From: a virus
DNA length: 64,000 bases
Reading direction: 5' to 3' (one strand)
Virus record (IMG/VR): IMGVR_UViG_3300009370_000017
Location: 1-64,000 of that record
Position numbers and translations under genes: made by a program. Below are positions 37,554 through 47,526 of this stretch, piece after piece. Positions within the stretch are counted from its first letter, which is position 1. Each line of letters begins with the position of its first letter. The notes below the pieces were generated by a model. That model was not told where the DNA came from. It did not search any database and saw only the letters and a list, made by a program, of their open reading frames with translations.

Positions 37554-39233
37554 ATGCCAACAAATACCGTAGGGCCAAAAACAGATATTAGCAAAGATGT
37601 TAAATATCTTAATAAAGATTTTCAAGGATTTAGAAATGATTTGATAGAATTTGCTAAAACTTATTTTCCAACAAGTTATACGGATTTTAATGAATCAAGT
37701 CCTGGAATGATGTTTATAGAAATGGCAGCTTATATTGGTGATGTTCTTTCTTATTATGTAGATAATCAATTTAAAGAATCTTTAATGGCATATGCTGAAG
37801 AAAAAAGAACTATATTGGATATAGCACAATCTTTAGGATATAAACCAAAAATTAGTTATCCATCATTTGTAACTTTAGATGTTTATCAAACTGTACCAGC
37901 TGTTGGTGCTGCAGATGCTGTTAGACCAAATATGAATTATGCTTTAACTGTTAAAAGTAATACGAGAGCAAAATCAGTTACTACAGGAAAAACTTTTAGA
38001 TTTTTAGATGATGTTAATTTTAAATATTCAAGTTCTTACGATTCTACTACAGTTTCTATTTTTGAAACAAATAGTAATGTTCCTACAAAATATTTGTTAA
38101 AGAAAAGAGTTAGGGCTGTTAGTGGTGAAATAAAAGAAGAATTGTTTACTTTCGTAACAGCAGTTAAGTATGATAAAGTAGTATTATCTAATCCAAAAGT
38201 TATTGATATAATTTCAGTAACCGATAGTGATGGAAACTTATGGTATGAAGTTCCTTTCTTAGCACAAGATACAATATATGATGAAGTGGAGAATGTATCA
38301 GCAAATGATTCTGATTTAACTCAATATAATGATACTGCACCTTATCTATTAAAGTTAAGAAAGACACCACGAAGATTTACAACATATGTTAGAGATGATA
38401 ATAGAACTGAGTTAAGATTTGGTGCAGGTGTTTCGGATAATCCTGATGAGGAGATAGTTCCAAATCCAGATAACGTTGGTTCTAGTTTACCAGGAGGTGT
38501 TTCAAAATTAGACCAAGCGTTTGATCCAGCAAACTTTCTTAATACAAGAACTTATGGATTAGCACCAGCCAACACAACATTGACAATTAAGTATACTGTA
38601 GGTGGTGGTATCGAAGATAATGTTTTTTCTAATGATATTAAAAATTTAAGTGATATTTCATATGAAATAGACGAATCTAATTTAGTAGCTGGTACTGTTA
38701 CACAAGTTAAAGAATCTGTAGCAGTTAACAATCCTGATCCTGCTACAGGTGGTAGATCGGGTGAATCATTGACTGAAATTAAACAAAATTCTTTAGCATA
38801 TTTTCAAGCACAAAGTAGAGCAGTTACGAAAGAGGATTATATGGTAAGAGCATTATCATTACCACAAAGATTTGGGAACATAGCAAAAGTATATCTTGTT
38901 CAAGATGAACAACTAAATCAATCTGAAGAACAAGTTCAAGAGCCAGAAGTTAGTGTACAAGATGCAGCACCAGCACTTGAACAACAAATTGAAGAAATTT
39001 CACCTATAAGACAAGTTAAAGCAGACATGAAATCTGCAGCAGCTACACCAGCTTTAGAATCACCTGTTAAAGTTAGAAAAACTATAGCAAAAGCTAGAAA
39101 AGTATCACGTTCACAGAAAGTTCAAGCAAGAAAAGGTAAAGGTAGACCTGCTAGTAATATAAGAAAAGGTGGAATTAGTCGTGGTCGTCCAATGTCAGAT
39201 AAAGGTGCAACAAAAGGTAAAAGGGGAGGATAG
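37554..39233 (+). CDS. 6: baseplate wedge gp6-like, N-terminal part
   Basis: A 559-residue gp6/GpJ-like wedge protein. Typical segments: DFNESSPGMMFIEMAAYIGDVLSYY (about 40-65), DIAQSLGYKPK, and later LTEIKQNSLAYFQAQSRAVTKEDYM, the conserved 'a..ayf..q.RavT..Dy' block at about 400-425. After PQRFGNIAKVYLV, where other gp6 proteins continue, this one runs into a disordered Gln/Glu-rich then Lys/Arg/Gly-rich tail of about 110 residues and stops. The expected C-terminal half is the next gene. Confidence 0.88.
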   Translation: MPTNTVGPKTDISKDVKYLNKDFQGFRNDLIEFAKTYFPTSYTDFNESSPGMMFIEMAAYIGDVLSYYVDNQFKESLMAYAEEKRTILDIAQSLGYKPKISYPSFVTLDVYQTVPAVGAADAVRPNMNYALTVKSNTRAKSVTTGKTFRFLDDVNFKYSSSYDSTTVSIFETNSNVPTKYLLKKRVRAVSGEIKEELFTFVTAVKYDKVVLSNPKVIDIISVTDSDGNLWYEVPFLAQDTIYDEVENVSANDSDLTQYNDTAPYLLKLRKTPRRFTTYVRDDNRTELRFGAGVSDNPDEEIVPNPDNVGSSLPGGVSKLDQAFDPANFLNTRTYGLAPANTTLTIKYTVGGGIEDNVFSNDIKNLSDISYEIDESNLVAGTVTQVKESVAVNNPDPATGGRSGESLTEIKQNSLAYFQAQSRAVTKEDYMVRALSLPQRFGNIAKVYLVQDEQLNQSEEQVQEPEVSVQDAAPALEQQIEEISPIRQVKADMKSAAATPALESPVKVRKTIAKARKVSRSQKVQARKGKGRPASNIRKGGISRGRPMSDKGATKGKRGG

Positions 39234-39802
39234 TGGCAACAAAAAAACAAGCATCAAGAATACCTAATCCATTAGCATTGAATATGTATGTGTTAGGATA
39301 TGATGCAAATAAAAAATTAACAAATTTAAATCAAGCCGTTAAAGAAAATTTACAAACTTATCTTGGTCAATACAGAATGGTTACTGATGCGATTAATATT
39401 AAAAACGCTTATGTAATAAACATTGGTGTTCAGTTTAGTATTATGACAAGAGCAAATTATAATAAGAGTGAAGTTTTATTAAGATCTATTCAAACAGTTA
39501 AAACATTTTTTGATATTGATAGGTGGCAAGTAAATCAACCAATTATATTATCAGATTTAGTTTATCAATTAAGTTTAGTAGATGGTGTAGCATCAGTAGT
39601 TCCACCTGTAGAAGATAATTCACAATCTCTGCCAATTGTAATAAAAAACAAATATAAAGTAGCAAATGGTTATTCTGGTAATCTATATGATATGGCTGCA
39701 GCTACAAAGAATGGTGTTATTTATCCATCATTAGATCCTTCAATTTTTGAATTAAAATATCCATCTACAGATATTGAAGGTAGGGTAGTAGGAGATCAAT
39801 AA
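39233..39802 (+). CDS. baseplate wedge gp6-like, C-terminal part as a separate gene
   Basis: A 189-residue protein that starts with GTG at 39233, overlapping the preceding TAG (TAGTG). It reads NPLALNMYVLGYDANKKLTN, then LGQYRMVTDAINIKNAYV and DIDRWQVNQPIILSDLVYQL. This is the pattern of the C-terminal half of gp6-like wedge proteins. The one-base overlap predicts coupled, near equal production. So gene 6 is split in two, with an unusual basic tail on the first piece. Confidence 0.85.
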   Translation: MATKKQASRIPNPLALNMYVLGYDANKKLTNLNQAVKENLQTYLGQYRMVTDAINIKNAYVINIGVQFSIMTRANYNKSEVLLRSIQTVKTFFDIDRWQVNQPIILSDLVYQLSLVDGVASVVPPVEDNSQSLPIVIKNKYKVANGYSGNLYDMAAATKNGVIYPSLDPSIFELKYPSTDIEGRVVGDQ

Positions 39803-40941
39803 TGAATTATTTTGAATTTGCTACAGCAGACGCAACATTATATGAGGGTGAAGCAACCCAATCAGTAAACACAGGTTTAGATCCTATACTTGAAGTTCGT
39901 AAAGATATGAATGATTCGGGGACAGTAATTGCTGTTTCTCGTGCTTTAATTAAATTTGATTTATCATATATTAAAAGTTCAGTAACAAATGGTTTAATAC
40001 CAAAAAGTGCAAAGTATTATTTAAATTTATATGATGCAGGTTCTTCAGAATTACCATCATCACAAACACTTTATGGTTATCCCGTAAGTCAATCATGGGT
40101 ACAAGGAGATGGAACTTATGGTGATAATCCAAAAACAACTGAAGGTGTTAGTTGGAGATATCGTGATGGAGAAACATCAGGTACACAATGGATTTTGTCA
40201 AGTAATGATACGGGTGGAACTTGGTTTAGTGGTAGTTATGCAGGTGGAACAAGAAACTTAACTTGTTCTGCTTCTTTATCATACGAAACTACAGATATTA
40301 GAATGGATGTAACTGATATTGTTCATGGTTGGATATATAGTAGTTCTGCTTTTCCAAATGAAGGATTTATGATAAAGAGAAGTGGTAGTGTAGGAAATGC
40401 AAATTCAAGTGTAGATGAAGGAAGTACTACTGCTTTTGGACAATTAAAATTCTTTTCAAGAGACACATCTACAATTTATCCGCCAAAGTTAGAAGCAGAA
40501 TGGAATAGTAGCGCTTGGAGTACAGGTTCTTTAGCACCACTTACAGGTTCTGCATTAGAAGATACTGTAGTTTATTTTACAGGAATGAGAGGTGAATATA
40601 AACAAAACAGTAAAATTAAATTTAAACTTGTAGGAAGAGAAAGATATCCTAAGAAAACATTTTCTACAACTTCTCAAAATTTAGTTGTAAAACATTTTCC
40701 AAGTGCTAGTGTTTGGTTTTCTGTTAAAGACGCTTTGACAGAAGATGTAATAATTCCATTTGGAACAGGATCGTATATATCATGTGATTCTTCAGGACAT
40801 TATTTTAATATGTGGATGAATGGACTTCAAGCAGAAAGATATTATAAGTTTGAAATAAAAGTTCAGAGTGGTTCAAAAACAGATGCTAATCAAATTGTAA
40901 ATTATTATGATGATGATTGGACATTTAAAGTGGTTAGATAA
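39802..40941 (+). CDS. tail/baseplate protein with DNRLRE-like domain
   Basis: A 379-residue protein. The first half looks like a DNRLRE/CBM-like beta domain: FATADATLYEGEATQSVNTG, SRALIKFDLSYIKSS and RMDVTDIVHGWIYSS. These domains occur in surface and carbohydrate-binding proteins. The C-terminal half is beta-rich (FKLVGRERYPKKTF and EIKVQSGSKT). It follows the split gp6 genes with a one-base overlap and is probably a peripheral baseplate or fibre-attachment component. Confidence 0.75.
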   Translation: MNYFEFATADATLYEGEATQSVNTGLDPILEVRKDMNDSGTVIAVSRALIKFDLSYIKSSVTNGLIPKSAKYYLNLYDAGSSELPSSQTLYGYPVSQSWVQGDGTYGDNPKTTEGVSWRYRDGETSGTQWILSSNDTGGTWFSGSYAGGTRNLTCSASLSYETTDIRMDVTDIVHGWIYSSSAFPNEGFMIKRSGSVGNANSSVDEGSTTAFGQLKFFSRDTSTIYPPKLEAEWNSSAWSTGSLAPLTGSALEDTVVYFTGMRGEYKQNSKIKFKLVGRERYPKKTFSTTSQNLVVKHFPSASVWFSVKDALTEDVIIPFGTGSYISCDSSGHYFNMWMNGLQAERYYKFEIKVQSGSKTDANQIVNYYDDDWTFKVVR

Positions 40942-42017
40942 TGCCTTATACGCCAGAACAATTAGCAAATAATTCATATTTTGAAAAAGTTTTAGAATCT
41001 AATCGAAAAGAGCAAGTAGATAGTTTTCTAAGAGAAAAGTTAAAAACGGATGCTTCAGGTTCTAATGCTGCAGCTTCGGAAACTATTAGAATGAAAACAG
41101 GAGAATTTGTATCTATTCCTGAATTAGAAGATGCAGGTTCTACTTCACAGCAAGTAACAATTTCAAATAGAACTAGACACATTTCATCTGATGAAAAAGT
41201 TTTTGTAGATAAAGAAATAAAAGAATTATTAAATAATGAACCAGCAAAGGTACTTTCAGTAGAAGAATTTTTTACTGAATATGAAAGATTGAAAACAGTT
41301 ATGTCTGCAGAAGGTAATAGAGATTCGCACAGATATCTTGTAGATACTTCTAAAACATTTATTAATACAGATGATGATGAAGTAGCAAAATTAAAAGCAA
41401 GATTACAAGAAGAATTAGATAAGTTACAGGCAATACAAAAAAGATTAGAAGAAACTACTTTAGCAATTATTGCAGAACAAGAGGCAGAAGCTGCAGAGGA
41501 TGCGGCATATGAGTTATATTATTCAACAATGAGTTCACAATTTTTGAATACAGCTAGACCATATACAAGACAAGAATGGGATGCACATGGAATGCCAGAG
41601 GCTGCAGAAAATAATGGATGGGGCAAATTAAGATTTATAAGAGATGCAGCAGGAAATTATAAAGGTAGTCAACATACTAAAAATAGCATTTCTGTTACAT
41701 ATTATGGTCGTGGTCGAAAGAAAAATAAAAAAGTTCGTAAAGGAAATCAATATTTAGAGGCATCAGTTGAGGCTGTAGGAGATCCTAATTTAACTTACGA
41801 TTGGGTAGATAATAAAACAGGAGTAAGTTTACAATATGATTCTGACGCAGATCATTTTTCGGGTATAGATACACCAACTTTGTCTGTTACACAAGGAAGT
41901 AAATACAAAAATAGTTTTAGTTGTCCAACATTCAAATGTAAAATAAAAGATTCTTCAGGGGAAGTATTCTCTAAATCGGTAGACATTTATAGAAGAACTA
42001 TCTATGGTGGGAGTTAA
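40941..42017 (+). CDS. tail protein with coiled coil and Ig-like C-terminus
   Basis: A 358-residue protein. A long coiled-coil segment lies at about 150-190 (VAKLKARLQEELDKLQAIQ) with an alanine/glutamate-rich continuation. A beta-rich C-terminal domain (about 255-358) with YLEASVEAVGDPNLTYDW and TFKCKIKDSSGEVFSKS looks like an immunoglobulin or PKD fold. Placed among baseplate genes with one-base overlaps, so likely a structural tail component. Exact counterpart in T4 not identified. Confidence 0.75.
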   Translation: MPYTPEQLANNSYFEKVLESNRKEQVDSFLREKLKTDASGSNAAASETIRMKTGEFVSIPELEDAGSTSQQVTISNRTRHISSDEKVFVDKEIKELLNNEPAKVLSVEEFFTEYERLKTVMSAEGNRDSHRYLVDTSKTFINTDDDEVAKLKARLQEELDKLQAIQKRLEETTLAIIAEQEAEAAEDAAYELYYSTMSSQFLNTARPYTRQEWDAHGMPEAAENNGWGKLRFIRDAAGNYKGSQHTKNSISVTYYGRGRKKNKKVRKGNQYLEASVEAVGDPNLTYDWVDNKTGVSLQYDSDADHFSGIDTPTLSVTQGSKYKNSFSCPTFKCKIKDSSGEVFSKSVDIYRRTIYGGS

Positions 42018-42019
42018 TA

Positions 42020-43063
42020 ATGCCAATTCCAGGATTCGCAGGCGGAAAACAAGCTAGTGCTGAAATAAGACCTGTAGCAAATACTGCTACAAATACTAGT
42101 ACTGCAAAAAGTAGAGCTGGTTATGTGCCACCAATTACTGTTGATTTTAAAAATGATTTTGGAGAAAAATCAGGAGATTTTATAGAATATTATGTTTATG
42201 ACATGGATGGTAATTTTATAGGATCTGAAATTAGAGAAGGTGGTGTTTCAGGAGATAAAGTAAATTTAAATCCTGGTGAAGATATAAGAGCATTAGGTTT
42301 AATAGCAGGAAAATATAGAATAGTATATAATTTTTTACGACAAAGAGGTGGTAAACCAAGAGTATTTTTCATTGATAGTGATAATGACATTTGGAATGGT
42401 ACAGTTAGAGAAGAAGATGGTAAGTGGTTTAAAGGTGCTGAGTTAGATTTAACTAATCCAACTACAAGAGAAGAAGTTTTTGTTTTTGATGACAATTATT
42501 TAATTCAAGATATATCACCATCAAGAACTGAAGTAAGAGTTATACCAAAGAGTTCTGAAATTGGTGAATATAAAAATGGATTTGCGTCTCTTCAATTTAA
42601 AGAAATACAATATGATCCTGTACTTACTGACATTACAGGAGATATAAGTGTAGATAGTACTGATTCAACAAAACTTGTTGCTAATTTAGACGATTCTGAT
42701 AGTGGTTTTAATGAGAATATGGTTGGTGGAGAATTAATAATTAAAAACGCATTTATAACGGGATATAATACTGATATTATATATAAAAAACATCCAAATC
42801 CAAATTGGGAAGGTCCTCCACCTGAAAATAAAGTAGAAGATGCTAAAACTACAGCAAAAGAAGAAGCAATTCAAAGGCGAGAAAATGCTAAAACTGACCC
42901 ATTACCTCCTGAATCAAAATATGGAGAAGATCCTATAACAGAGATAGATCCAAATGTATTATCTATGCAAGATACAGCTGATGCTAGAGGTGGTGGTTAT
43001 GATCCTGTTACTAACTATGGAGACGGTGAAGGTTGGGAAGGTGATATGGGTGGAGATATATAG
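42020..43063 (+). CDS. structural tail protein, 347 residues
   Basis: Not matched to a named family. Beta-rich first 230 residues with repeated YYVYDMDGNFIGSEIR-type strands, then a Pro/Glu/Lys-rich linker and a Gly/Asp-rich end (GGGYDPVTNYGDGEGWEG). No signal. It lies between the Ig-like protein and the giant LamG protein and is presumably part of the baseplate periphery. Confidence 0.72.
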   Translation: MPIPGFAGGKQASAEIRPVANTATNTSTAKSRAGYVPPITVDFKNDFGEKSGDFIEYYVYDMDGNFIGSEIREGGVSGDKVNLNPGEDIRALGLIAGKYRIVYNFLRQRGGKPRVFFIDSDNDIWNGTVREEDGKWFKGAELDLTNPTTREEVFVFDDNYLIQDISPSRTEVRVIPKSSEIGEYKNGFASLQFKEIQYDPVLTDITGDISVDSTDSTKLVANLDDSDSGFNENMVGGELIIKNAFITGYNTDIIYKKHPNPNWEGPPPENKVEDAKTTAKEEAIQRRENAKTDPLPPESKYGEDPITEIDPNVLSMQDTADARGGGYDPVTNYGDGEGWEGDMGGDI

Positions 43064-43065
43064 TT

Positions 43066-46000
43066 ATGGCTAGACGACGTTTACCTGGAATCTTTGGAAG
43101 AAGAATAACAAAAAGAAAAAAGAAGTCTTCTGATGTAGCAGCGCAACAAGCAGCTCAAGCTGCTAGTACGTCTACACAAGGAACTAGACCAGAACCACGT
43201 CGTTTTAGAACAATAGGAGATGAATCAAGAACTATAGTAGATGTTGTTGAACAAGTAACAGAACAAAAACAAGTTACAGTTGATTCTGAAGGATCAGCGG
43301 TAACTGAATTACCTGATAGTCTTGAATCAGCAAAAGGGAAACCAGTACCTAAAGAAATTAAAGTTGCAGATGAAGTTAAAGAAGTAAAATCTAGAAACGA
43401 ACCACCTATTGTAGAAAATCCGCCGGCGCCTGAACCAGAATTTATTACTGAAGAAATTAAAATCGTTACACCTATATATGCAGATTTTCACGCAGATATA
43501 GTAGAAGTTGTAAATAAAAATACAGTAAAAGTAAATCAAGATTGGAATAGTTTAGCACAATCGCTTGGAAGTCTTGATGGAGATTATGAGGGTACTAATC
43601 CAAGAAGTAGATTAACTTTTAATGTTACGTATCCACATTTTGATTTAACAGAATTAAAAACTCATTTAATGTTTGATGAAGATAATGAAGCATTAGTAAC
43701 TAATTTACAACTTGATAAAGATACAATTAAAGAATATCCATATTCATATGTTTTAAAATTGATGGATCCTCTTGATGAAGAAGTTCAAAAAACGGATGAA
43801 GTTATATTTGCAGATAAAATGTTGGAAACATATTCTGAAGATGTGGTTTTAGTTCCACCTGCAGAAGATGAAGAATATGTAGTTCTTAGATCGCCTGATG
43901 TAGATTCTTTAGAATCTCCTGTAAGAGATAGACAAACAAGTTATATTACAGAAGATAGTTTAAAAACCACTGATCCAAAAATTAAAAAAGATTTTGAAGA
44001 TACTCTTATATCTGCAAGTTTAGCTAGTACAGATTTAAATGTTGATTTTTCTCAATATTCTAATTTCGTAAATTATAGTTCAGCTGAACAAAGATTAAAG
44101 AATTTTAAATATAAAGTTTCTCAAATAGATTCATATACTGCTGAAAGTTCTTCTATGATAACTACTAGCGGTTCTTCTGCAGATAAAAGAAAATGGGATA
44201 GAAAGATAAGAGAAGTTAAACAAGGATTTACGCTTTATGAAAAATATTTGTGGAATACTTCTACTTCTTTCGTTTCGGGTTCAGTAATACAAGATACAGT
44301 TAGATATAATAGTGCGTGGCCAAAGTCGGGTGGTTCAGGAACTTATTCAAGTCCTTATATAAATTATCCTGTTACTGCTTCGCAAGCAGTTTCTTGGTAT
44401 GATGGACAAATAGCAAGTGCTAGTGCATTTGATAAAGTTAATTTAAATAGTATAAAAAATCTTTTACCACAATTTGTAAAAGAAGATAGTTCTAATAATG
44501 ACTTTTTTAAATTTGCAGGAATGGTTGGAGAGTTTTATGATAATATATGGTTATACATTACTCATATGACTAAGGTGCATGATAGAAATGAAGGGTTAGA
44601 AGATAGAAATGAAGGTTTTGCTGATGAGTTAGTTTTTGATGTAGCAAAATCTTTAGGATTAAATATAAAATCAAACAAAGATTTGATTTCGTTAGAAAGA
44701 TGGCATTTAGGTCAATATCTATCAGGTTCAACTTATGTTCAGTATTCATCTAAACCAGAAAAAGATATACAAGCAGAAATACAAAAAAGACTTATTAACA
44801 ACTTACCTTTCTTCCTTAAAACGAAAGGTACAATAAGAGCATTAAAAGGTATTATAAATTGTTATGGTATACCATCTACGATATTAAGAGTTAGAGAGTT
44901 TGGAGGTCCTGATGTTAAAGGGAAACCAAATTTTTTAATAACAAAGAAATTTACAAAAGCATTAGATTTTAAAGGTGAACAATATATTATAACACCATGG
45001 CCAAAAGATACAGTAGATGGTAAAAGACCAGATACAGTAGAGTTTAGGTTTAGAGGTGTTAATAGTGGTAGTGGATTAAATAATAGATATTTAATTGAAG
45101 CACAAGATTCGGGCTCTGATACATTTAAATGGGGTGTTGTATTAAGAGATAATGGTTCTACAGATTCAAGAGGACACATAGATTTTGTATTATCAGGCTC
45201 TAATGGATTCCTATCAGCATCAGTTCAAAACTTTCCTGTATATGACGGTGATTACATTTCAGTAATGTTATCAAGAGTATCACAAAGTGGTGCTGAAATG
45301 ACAGTTGACAATCCTGCTTTAAAAACAAGATATGATTTATATGCAAAACGATATGATGCAGGTAGAAGTAAAATATTTTTAGAACAAACAGCTTCACTTA
45401 ATATAACAGCTTCTTCTTATAATACTTCATTTCAAACTGGTTCAAATATAATGTATATTGGTGGATTAGCAAATGCCTCAGGACTTCAAGGTGGTTATAA
45501 TAAATTTACAGGTTCTATGATGGAGTTTAGATATTGGACTGCACCATTAAGTGAATCAGCATTTGATAATCATGTAGCGGCACCAGGAGCATATAATGGT
45601 AATCATGCATCTGCTTCTTATACTGATTTAATTTTAAGATATTCTTTTAACGATAATCAAAATTTACAAAGTAATACATCAATAGCCGATACTAGTGGTG
45701 ATGTTCACTATGTACAGACAGGTAGTGCAGTAGGATTTACAGGAAACTTTTTTAATAGTGTAGTAGATGAACATAAAATGAAAGTTCCAAATCTTGGACC
45801 AAATAGAATGATGAGTACTAAAATTAGAATAGAAGATTCTAAATTAGTTGGTAATTTAAATCCTAAGAAAAAAATGGAACAATCTACTTTTGATTTAGCA
45901 CCTGTAGACTCACCAAAGGTTGGAATATATTTTGCACCATCCGATGTTATTAATGAGGATATTATTCGTTCTGTAGCAGATTTAGATTTTGATCAATATA

Positions 46001-46806
46001 TTGGTGATCCAAGAGATGAATATAAATACAAATATCGTGGTTTAAAAAAGATAGCAGATTCTTATTGGCAGAAGTATAGTTCACCAAATAGCTTTTGGGA
46101 TTATATGAGATTGATTAAATATTATGATAATTCTATATTTGAATTAGCAAGAAAATTTACACCTTTTAGGTCTAGTAAAACATATGGAATAGTTATAGAA
46201 CCTAATATATTTGAAAGAAGTAAAGAAGTATTAGGAAAAGCACCTAGTTTTGATAATAAATCTTATAGAGGTGAAATAGATTTAACAGAATATGCCGCAG
46301 AAACACTCTTTTCTGCTAGTGCTGAATATTTAACTTATAGAGGAATAATTGGTTATGATGATAATCATTCTGGGTCATTTGAAGCAGATATTTTTAGAAG
46401 ATCATCTTTATATAAATTGGAATCAATAGATAATCTTGGGGGTTATGGTGCAAATTATCATACAGCTTCAGTAACAAGAGGTGGTCCAAATTATATTTTT
46501 TCAGAAGGACTTTCACCGTTTATAAGTGGTTCTAGAATATCTGAACATAATTATGAACATAGATTCTTCTTTAGTAGTTCAATAAGTGAATCTAAAGGAA
46601 ATTCTTATTCTTCTTCGCTTGCAGCGTCAGAATATGATGCTAAGTATAATCATTATTCAAATTTATTTAATTTGTTTTATGATGGGTGTAAACAAACAAT
46701 TGAAACAACTCCTGATGGTTTTTCACCCATAGAAACAACCGATGTAAAACAAACAAGACTTGTGGTTCAGGAGCCTGGCAAGTCAAGATTAAAAACAGAG
46801 AGATAA
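43066..46806 (+). CDS. large baseplate/tail protein with LamG-like domain
   Basis: A 1246-residue protein, the longest complete one in the window. A basic N-terminus and acidic linker (1-130) lead to a mostly helical part. Around residue 570-620, EIQKRLINNLPFFLKTKGTI and ALKGIINCYGIPSTILRVRE form a block I recognise from marine T4-like phage structural proteins. A LamG/concanavalin-type beta domain lies at about 635-890 (FRFRGVNSGSGLNNRYLIEA, YIGGLANASGLQGGY, MEFRYWTAPLSES), expected to bind glycans. The C-terminus is helical. Probably a wedge-to-fibre connector. A weak hairpin follows it. Confidence 0.78.
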   Translation: MARRRLPGIFGRRITKRKKKSSDVAAQQAAQAASTSTQGTRPEPRRFRTIGDESRTIVDVVEQVTEQKQVTVDSEGSAVTELPDSLESAKGKPVPKEIKVADEVKEVKSRNEPPIVENPPAPEPEFITEEIKIVTPIYADFHADIVEVVNKNTVKVNQDWNSLAQSLGSLDGDYEGTNPRSRLTFNVTYPHFDLTELKTHLMFDEDNEALVTNLQLDKDTIKEYPYSYVLKLMDPLDEEVQKTDEVIFADKMLETYSEDVVLVPPAEDEEYVVLRSPDVDSLESPVRDRQTSYITEDSLKTTDPKIKKDFEDTLISASLASTDLNVDFSQYSNFVNYSSAEQRLKNFKYKVSQIDSYTAESSSMITTSGSSADKRKWDRKIREVKQGFTLYEKYLWNTSTSFVSGSVIQDTVRYNSAWPKSGGSGTYSSPYINYPVTASQAVSWYDGQIASASAFDKVNLNSIKNLLPQFVKEDSSNNDFFKFAGMVGEFYDNIWLYITHMTKVHDRNEGLEDRNEGFADELVFDVAKSLGLNIKSNKDLISLERWHLGQYLSGSTYVQYSSKPEKDIQAEIQKRLINNLPFFLKTKGTIRALKGIINCYGIPSTILRVREFGGPDVKGKPNFLITKKFTKALDFKGEQYIITPWPKDTVDGKRPDTVEFRFRGVNSGSGLNNRYLIEAQDSGSDTFKWGVVLRDNGSTDSRGHIDFVLSGSNGFLSASVQNFPVYDGDYISVMLSRVSQSGAEMTVDNPALKTRYDLYAKRYDAGRSKIFLEQTASLNITASSYNTSFQTGSNIMYIGGLANASGLQGGYNKFTGSMMEFRYWTAPLSESAFDNHVAAPGAYNGNHASASYTDLILRYSFNDNQNLQSNTSIADTSGDVHYVQTGSAVGFTGNFFNSVVDEHKMKVPNLGPNRMMSTKIRIEDSKLVGNLNPKKKMEQSTFDLAPVDSPKVGIYFAPSDVINEDIIRSVADLDFDQYIGDPRDEYKYKYRGLKKIADSYWQKYSSPNSFWDYMRLIKYYDNSIFELARKFTPFRSSKTYGIVIEPNIFERSKEVLGKAPSFDNKSYRGEIDLTEYAAETLFSASAEYLTYRGIIGYDDNHSGSFEADIFRRSSLYKLESIDNLGGYGANYHTASVTRGGPNYIFSEGLSPFISGSRISEHNYEHRFFFSSSISESKGNSYSSSLAASEYDAKYNHYSNLFNLFYDGCKQTIETTPDGFSPIETTDVKQTRLVVQEPGKSRLKTER

Positions 46807-46813
46807 ATATGAA

Positions 46814-46855
46814 AAGTATATATTTATTAGAGAAGTATACTTATCTTATTTTATC
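46814..46855 (+). terminator. weak terminator-like hairpin
   Basis: AAGTATA (46814-46820) pairs with TATACTT (46836-46842), followed by a T-rich stretch (ATCTTATTTTATCC). It lies in the only sizeable gap between 34.8 and 49.5 kb. The stem is A+T-rich, so termination would be partial. The loop holds a TATTTATT box. Confidence 0.4.
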
Positions 46856-46877
46856 CAATCCTATAGGAGATTAAAAA

Positions 46878-47516
46878 ATGGGTTATCTTGATAACACAAC
46901 AACAACCGTAGACGCTATATTAACAAAAAAAGGTCGTGAGTTATTAGCTCGTGGTGGTGATGAATTCAAAATATCCAAATTTGCTTTAGGTGATGATGAA
47001 GTTGACTATTCCCTTTGGGATGTAACTCATCCAAATGGTACTAATTCTTATGGTTCTGCCATAGAAAATTTACCATTATTGGAAGCATTTCCTGATGAAA
47101 ATCAGATTATGAGATACAAATTGGTTAGTTTACCAAAAGGTACAACCAAAATGCCTATTCTTGAATTGGCAATTCCTTCTACAGGATACACCTTTTCAAG
47201 TGCAGGACAAAAAACTTCACTTTCACCTGATACAAAAAATGGATCAGATGGACAATTAGGATATACAGTTATCCTTCACAATTCAGATGCAGCAGATTTA
47301 ACTGTAGCACAGGGTGGTGAAGTAGTAGTTGGTGGTGCAACTACGCCAGTTTTTCTTAGTGATGCTGAAAGAAAGAAAAGTTTATCAGTTATTGGTAAAA
47401 CATTTTCTATCGTAGCAAGAAGCACTACTACTAAGATTGTAACACAAGTTACAATTATTGGAAATGAAACTGGTGCAGTAGTTACCGTTCCTATAACAGT
47501 TAAGGCTAACGCTTAG
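46878..47516 (+). CDS. structural protein, 212 residues
   Basis: Starts MGYLDNTTTTVDAILTKKGR, a pattern I associate with conserved marine phage structural proteins, continuing ELLARGGDEFKISKFALGDD. The second half is beta-rich with a repeated Thr/Val pattern. TAGGAGA precedes its start. It heads a set of three related-position genes before the envelope island. Likely tail or collar fibre component. Confidence 0.78.
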   Translation: MGYLDNTTTTVDAILTKKGRELLARGGDEFKISKFALGDDEVDYSLWDVTHPNGTNSYGSAIENLPLLEAFPDENQIMRYKLVSLPKGTTKMPILELAIPSTGYTFSSAGQKTSLSPDTKNGSDGQLGYTVILHNSDAADLTVAQGGEVVVGGATTPVFLSDAERKKSLSVIGKTFSIVARSTTTKIVTQVTIIGNETGAVVTVPITVKANA

Positions 47517-47526
47517 GAGATAAATC

